Assembly: GCA_028678555.1 (NCBI GenBank)
Contig: JAJRDF010000022.1
Span: 1-15,934 of the forward strand
Origin: Methanomicrobiales archaeon
Lineage (GTDB): Archaea > Halobacteriota > Methanomicrobia > Methanomicrobiales > JACTUA01
Reading direction: 5' to 3'
Length of the DNA stretch: 15,934 nucleotides
Under the pieces are notes generated by a model. It had not been told where the DNA came from and ran no database searches. It saw nothing but the letters and a program-made list of their open reading frames with translations. Position numbers and translations under genes: made by a program. Numbering within the stretch: position 1 is the first letter of the stretch; every line of letters begins with the position of its first letter. Shown here piece after piece: positions 12,674 through 15,934 of the stretch.

Positions 12674-14071
12674 ATGGCCACATTCAGAGGCGATCCCGCA
12701 CTCTCTCGCTCCCTGGGGGGATTCGTCCGGGATTCCCGCCCGGAGTTCGGGAAGATCCTCCGGATCCTGGTGGAAATTCCCAGCGTGAGCATGGATCCGG
12801 AGCGGGGGGATGATGTCCGGCGGTGTGCGGAAGTGGCCGCGGATCTTCTCCGGGGTATCGGCGCCCGGGCATCCGTCGTCCGCACGCGGGGGAATCCCGT
12901 GGTCCAGGGGATGCTCAGGCATGGCCGGAATGACCCGACAGTGCTTCTCTACAACCATCTGGACGTTCAGCCGGCAGACCCGGCGGAGTGGCGCCGCGAT
13001 CCCTTCACCCTGCACCGGACCCCGCGGGGATGGAGCGGCAGGGGTACCAGCGATGATAAGGGGCCCCTTGTCACGGCGCTTCTGGCCGCACGGTACGCGG
13101 CAGAACACGGGCTTCCGCTCAATATCGGATTTCTCTGGGAGATGGAGGAGGAGATGGGGAGCCCGTCAATCGAAGGATTCCTGCAGAGGAGGGCAGGGTC
13201 CCTGCAGACGGACTCGGTGCTGGTTTCGGACACCACCTGGATATCACGGGAGCACCCCACAGTCGTGTACGGCCTCCGTGGCCTCCTGGGGATGCATCTT
13301 TCGCTCCAGACCCATGAACGGGATCTCCATTCAGGGACGACCGGGGGGGTAGCCCGCAATCCCCTCTCGGAGCTGGGCCGGGTTCTGGCCAGGTGCCAGG
13401 ACCCCCGGAGCGGCCGTGTCACCATCCCGGGGTTTGCCGATGGCGTGGAACCCCTCACCGGTGCGGAAATGGAGGGATTCCTCCGTTCAGGCATCACGGT
13501 GGAGGGCTTCAGGAAGGGCCATGGCATCACCCGGATCCGGCCGTCAATCCGGCGCCGGGAAGACCTGATCCGTGCACTCATGGCCGAGCCCACGTTCGAG
13601 GTGCATGGCTTCTCCGGCGGCTACCCCGGGCCTGGCATCAAGACGATCATCCCTCACCGGGCCGAAGCGCTCATCAGCATGCGTCTTGTGCCCCGGCAGG
13701 ATCCCGGGGCCGTGGCACAGCGGGTACGGGAGTTCATGATGCAGGAGAACCCTGACCTTGAGGTGGGCGTGGAATCCATACTGGAGCCGTTCCTTGGCGA
13801 GTTCTCGGGACCCTATGCCGATGCCGCCCGGGATGCGATGCGGTTCGGCTTCCGGAGGGAGCCTGTCTTCTGGAGGGCCGGGGGTTCCATCGGTGCGGTC
13901 ACGACCCTGCGTCGGCATCTCCGGGTACCGGTCAGCCTGCTGGGCCTCTCGCTGCCCTCCGACCGTGCGCATGGGGTGAACGAGCATTTCGAGTGGCGCC
14001 AGGCGGCGGGAGGTATCAGGATGCTGGTCCGGTACCTTGATGCCATCAGCATGATCCCGAAGAAACCTTGA
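12674..14071 (+). CDS. M20 family metallopeptidase (carnosinase-like dipeptidase)
   Basis: A 465-residue soluble two-zinc hydrolase of the M20/M25/M40 group, closest in pattern to the M20F dipeptidases with a long lid domain. Metal and catalytic residues: H95 and D97 (YNHLDVQP), the bridging Asp in GRGTSDDKGP (127-128), the general-base Glu pair in WEMEEEMGSPS (157-160), D186 (VSDTTW) and the last His in AHGVNEHFEW near 437. The dimerisation/lid domain covers about 200-380, with DLHSGTTGG contributing the lid His and the FSGGYPGPGIKTIIP loop. No signal peptide is seen, so it is cytoplasmic. The substrate is unknown, probably a dipeptide or N-acyl amino acid. The ATG at 12674 is preceded by a GCTTAACC element at a TATA-like distance. 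Confidence 0.92.
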   Translation: MATFRGDPALSRSLGGFVRDSRPEFGKILRILVEIPSVSMDPERGDDVRRCAEVAADLLRGIGARASVVRTRGNPVVQGMLRHGRNDPTVLLYNHLDVQPADPAEWRRDPFTLHRTPRGWSGRGTSDDKGPLVTALLAARYAAEHGLPLNIGFLWEMEEEMGSPSIEGFLQRRAGSLQTDSVLVSDTTWISREHPTVVYGLRGLLGMHLSLQTHERDLHSGTTGGVARNPLSELGRVLARCQDPRSGRVTIPGFADGVEPLTGAEMEGFLRSGITVEGFRKGHGITRIRPSIRRREDLIRALMAEPTFEVHGFSGGYPGPGIKTIIPHRAEALISMRLVPRQDPGAVAQRVREFMMQENPDLEVGVESILEPFLGEFSGPYADAARDAMRFGFRREPVFWRAGGSIGAVTTLRRHLRVPVSLLGLSLPSDRAHGVNEHFEWRQAAGGIRMLVRYLDAISMIPKKP

Positions 14072-14101
14072 TCTCGCCGCCCGGGACCCGCACCACAGGA
14101 C

Positions 14102-14113
14102 GGTGATATCACC
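14102..14113. other. Perfect 12-base palindrome GGTGATATCACC
   Basis: GGTGATATCACC is fully self-complementary. It lies 30 bases after the M20 peptidase stop and about 50 bases before the tRNA pair. It may be a protein-binding site or a 3'-end structure; nothing else supports either. Confidence 0.3.
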
Positions 14114-14165
14114 AGCCTTCCCGGAGAAAACCATTATGCCCGGGGGGCAATACTTTATAGATACT

Positions 14166-14236
14166 GCATCGATGATCTAGAGGCATGATATTGGCCTTCC
14201 AAGCCAATAGCCCGGGTTCGAATCCCGGTCGATGCA
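14166..14236 (+). tRNA. tRNA-Gly (anticodon TCC)
   Basis: 71 bases with a full cloverleaf. The acceptor arms GCATCGA and TCGATGC pair over seven positions, with discriminator A. The anticodon stem TTGGC/GCCAA encloses loop CTTCCAA, anticodon TCC (glycine GGA codons). The T arm is CCGGG-TTCGAAT-CCCGG. CCA is not encoded. A CTTTATAG at 14153-14160 is nearer than a promoter should be; a weaker CATTATG at 14132-14138 is at the expected distance. Confidence 0.95.
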
Positions 14237-14238
14237 TC

Positions 14239-14312
14239 GGGCTCGTGGTCTAGCTGGCTATGACGTCGCCTTCACACGGCGGAGGTCAGGAGTTCGAATC
14301 TCCTCGAGCCCA
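14239..14312 (+). tRNA. tRNA-Val (anticodon CAC)
   Basis: 74 bases. Acceptor arms are GGGCTCG and CGAGCCC with discriminator A. The anticodon stem TCGCC/GGCGG (one G-T pair) has loop TTCACAC, anticodon CAC (valine GTG codons). The T arm is AGGAG-TTCGAAT-CTCCT. CCA is not encoded. It starts two bases after tRNA-Gly, so both must come from one precursor. Confidence 0.95.
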
Positions 14313-14573
14313 TCCGGTTTCATAATTCGGAATCGAAAAAACGATATTTTCTCTGTTCTTCTGTAGCCGGTCAACATCGCAGATGTAGTGTAGTGTATTC
14401 TCTCCCGGCTGCGGACGGTTGTGTTCATCCAGAGGAATTCAGGGGAGCAGTGTTCTTCGTCCTCGTCATGATTGTGGCGGTATTTCCCATCCTTTGTTTT
14501 CCCATTCTTGTGAGAATCAGGTTCACCTGAATTTGAGTTCATTTCTGTTTTCACGAGGGTTTTCCAGAACCCG

Positions 14574-15116
14574 TCACGGATGACCGCTCTCCCTCCGGAT
14601 CGCAGAGAGCAGGTGTTGTTCCATCTCCTCTCCCCGTTGAGTACCAAGGAGAAACGATATCCCGCTCTTCAGAGTGACCTGTACCCCCCGGTCTCCCGAC
14701 ACATTATAGGCGATCCCCTTTCTGCCGAATCGGATGCCCCACCCGCCGTACTCGCGGAGCGGTCTGTATACCACAGCCTTTACCTCGGCAATCGTCCCAA
14801 ACGGAACCTCTCTCCATTTCAGATGAAGGGGAAAGAACCGGAACCGGAGCGCTGTTCGCGTGACCTGGGTCTCGAGTTTCAATACCAGGAAAAGGACCGG
14901 GAACAGGATCCCAAAGATGAGAAGGAGAATTGCGACTGCCGTATCAGAAGCCGGGTTGTTCCCGAAGGGCATGCCAAGGATGATCTGCTGAAAAAAGGAG
15001 TACCAGGAAATGAGGGCAATGAGACCAACGAGCAGGAGGATCCAGATCTGACGGAACCTCTGGGTTTCTGAAAAGAGTGGGGGATCCTGAGGAGGCCCCC
15101 CGTTCACACTTCCCAT
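14574..15116 (-). CDS. DUF6141-like two-helix membrane protein
   Basis: 180 residues of unknown function. A short N-terminal tail with the conserved-looking FSETQRFRQIWI precedes two membrane helices, about 24-46 (WILLLVGLIALISWYSFF) and 62-82 (TAVAILLLIFGILFPVLFLV). Between them is QQIILGMPFGNNPASD. The soluble C-terminal half is beta-rich and PH-like: VPFGTIAEVKAVVYRPLREY, GGWGIRFGRKGIAYNVSG and LKSGISFLLGTQ. This matches the family I know as DUF6141. A TATA-like GTATA near 15143-15147 lies about 27 bases before the ATG, suggesting a leaderless mRNA. The 261 bases between tRNA-Val and the stop are AT-richer and hold no convincing gene. Confidence 0.8.
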   Translation of the reverse strand: MGSVNGGPPQDPPLFSETQRFRQIWILLLVGLIALISWYSFFQQIILGMPFGNNPASDTAVAILLLIFGILFPVLFLVLKLETQVTRTALRFRFFPLHLKWREVPFGTIAEVKAVVYRPLREYGGWGIRFGRKGIAYNVSGDRGVQVTLKSGISFLLGTQRGEEMEQHLLSAIRRESGHP

Positions 15117-15207
15117 ATCAGAGTACTCGGGTCCAGGAGTATACTATCATTATCCCTGGACTGGTCCGGGGGCATCCCGCTTATTGCAATTTTTGCCAGG
15201 TTCCTGA

Positions 15208-15217
15208 ATTTATATAT
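15208..15217 (+). promoter_or_regulatory. Consensus TATA box of the TM-helix protein gene
   Basis: TTTATATATA matches the archaeal consensus exactly. Transcription would start near 15239, ten bases before the ATG at 15249. It is the strongest TATA box in the window. Confidence 0.75.
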
Positions 15218-15248
15218 ACCGTTCTTTCCCAAGACCGAACTGGTTATT

Positions 15249-15934
15249 ATGGCAACATTAGGTGAATCAACAGCTGCAGCCACACAGTCCGTGACCTCCA
15301 TCAGCGATGCGCTGATGCAGATGGTCTATTCGATGATCGCGTGGCTTCCTGCTATCATCGCCGCCATCATCATCCTGCTCATCGGCTGGGTGGTGGGGCG
15401 GATCCTCGGGAAAGTCGTCTCCAAGTTCCTCGATAAGATCGGGGTTGACGATGCGCTCCTCAAGACGTCTCTCGGAAAGGCCATCGAACGAACGGGTACC
15501 GGTGTCGTGGCCTTCTTCGACCTGGTGGTCAGGTGGTTCATCTACCTGATCGCATTCCTTGCCGCAGCCAATGTGCTCGGGCTGGAATTCCTCACGAACC
15601 TCATGCGTGACATTGTGCTCTACCTGCCAAACGTGGCAATGTTCCTGATCATCCTCATTGCAGGATTCATCGTGGTGGACTACTTCGCAGACGTCGCGGG
15701 GGCCTGGGCAAAGACCCAGAGCATCGAGTTCATGGATCTGATCATCCTGGCCCTTCGGGTCTTCTTCTACTTCATCGTGGGTATGCTCGCCCTCGCCCAG
15801 CTGCTCATCGACCTCACCATCATCTACACCTTCGTCACCCCCATCGCGTGGGGAGTGGGACTCGGAGTCGGGGCCGGTATCGCCGGACTCCTCATCTTCG
15901 GCCTGAAGGACCGGGCACCGGCGATCATGGACAA
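15249..15934 (+). CDS. Conserved TM-helix / MscS-like membrane protein, 3' truncated by window edge
   Basis: The frame is open from ATG 15249 to the window end, 228 residues seen. Membrane segments occur near 29-50 (MIAWLPAIIAAIIILLIGWV), 94-112 (RWFIYLIAFLAAANVLG), 125-145 (VLYLPNVAMFLIILIAGFIV), 168-188 (ILALRVFFYFIVGMLALAQ) and 195-217 (YTFVTPIAWGVGLGVGAGI). The pattern of a long helix followed by GRILGKVVSKFLDKIGVDD and a repeat of helix pairs is that of TM_helix (PF05552) proteins, often annotated as mechanosensitive channel-like. Codons such as GCA, TTA and ATT at the 5' end are less GC-rich than in neighbouring genes. A role in osmotic response is possible but not shown. Confidence 0.85.
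   Translation, partial: MATLGESTAAATQSVTSISDALMQMVYSMIAWLPAIIAAIIILLIGWVVGRILGKVVSKFLDKIGVDDALLKTSLGKAIERTGTGVVAFFDLVVRWFIYLIAFLAAANVLGLEFLTNLMRDIVLYLPNVAMFLIILIAGFIVVDYFADVAGAWAKTQSIEFMDLIILALRVFFYFIVGMLALAQLLIDLTIIYTFVTPIAWGVGLGVGAGIAGLLIFGLKDRAPAIMD

Noticed and set aside
14258..14647. Minus-strand 129-residue frame ending EEIRTPDLRRVKATS
   Set aside because: The C-terminal peptide is the antisense translation of tRNA-Val, a well-known artefact in databases; the rest overlaps the DUF6141 gene end and has no domain.

Overview
The window is GC-rich archaeal DNA and reads as a hydrogenotrophic methanogen of the order Methanomicrobiales. This rests on the methanogen-specific YcaO (McrA thioamidation, methanogenesis marker 1) and DUF2098 genes, and on archaeal aIF2-gamma, Rpo7, Spt4, S24e, S27ae and L40e proteins. 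It also rests on a fused Kae1-Bud32, a sulfide-type archaeal Thi4, and TATA promoters about 25 bases upstream of starts. The genus cannot be fixed from sequence alone.

Layout. 1-788: 3' part of a class II histone deacetylase-like amidohydrolase gene. 785-2038 (-) and 2091-2381 (+): ycaO and a DUF2098 gene, transcribed away from one palindromic TATA box, both apparently leaderless. 2382-2579: convergent gap with two clean hairpins. 2580-3008 (-): nikR, nickel-responsive repressor. 3082-3366: intergenic repeat element. 3475-9023 (+): a tightly packed information-processing operon of aIF2-gamma, PIN nuclease, rpo7, spt4, GTP-dependent dephospho-CoA kinase, S24e, S27ae, Kae1-Bud32 and XTP/dITP pyrophosphatase, with many start/stop overlaps. 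9365-9511: L40e followed by a poly-T terminator. 9863-11361 (-): thi4 followed by a DUF1917-like gene. 11509-12361 (+): htpX-type membrane protease with a frameshift in its first membrane segment. 12674-14071: M20 dipeptidase-like enzyme. 14166-14312: tRNA-Gly(TCC) and tRNA-Val(CAC), two bases apart. 14574-15116 (-): DUF6141-like membrane protein. 15249-end (+): TM-helix/MscS-like membrane protein, cut by the window edge.

How the genes work together. The central operon joins translation initiation, ribosomal proteins, RNA polymerase stalk, elongation factor, tRNA t6A modification, CoA synthesis and nucleotide-pool cleaning, which is a typical archaeal growth operon. YcaO and NikR both serve methyl-coenzyme M reductase biology: one modifies McrA and the other controls nickel, the metal of F430 and hydrogenases.

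The most unusual non-coding signal is an approximately 185-base dispersed element with a GC hairpin near each end. It occurs in four intergenic places, in both orientations, with one extra half copy in a 93-base tandem step. The other signals worth attention are the shared ycaO/DUF2098 promoter with five ATG codons phased every 12 bases, an apparent CTG start for the XTP pyrophosphatase, the htpX frameshift, and changed zinc-knuckle and guanine-specificity residues in aIF2-gamma. I see no CRISPR array, integrase, transposase or other complete new system.
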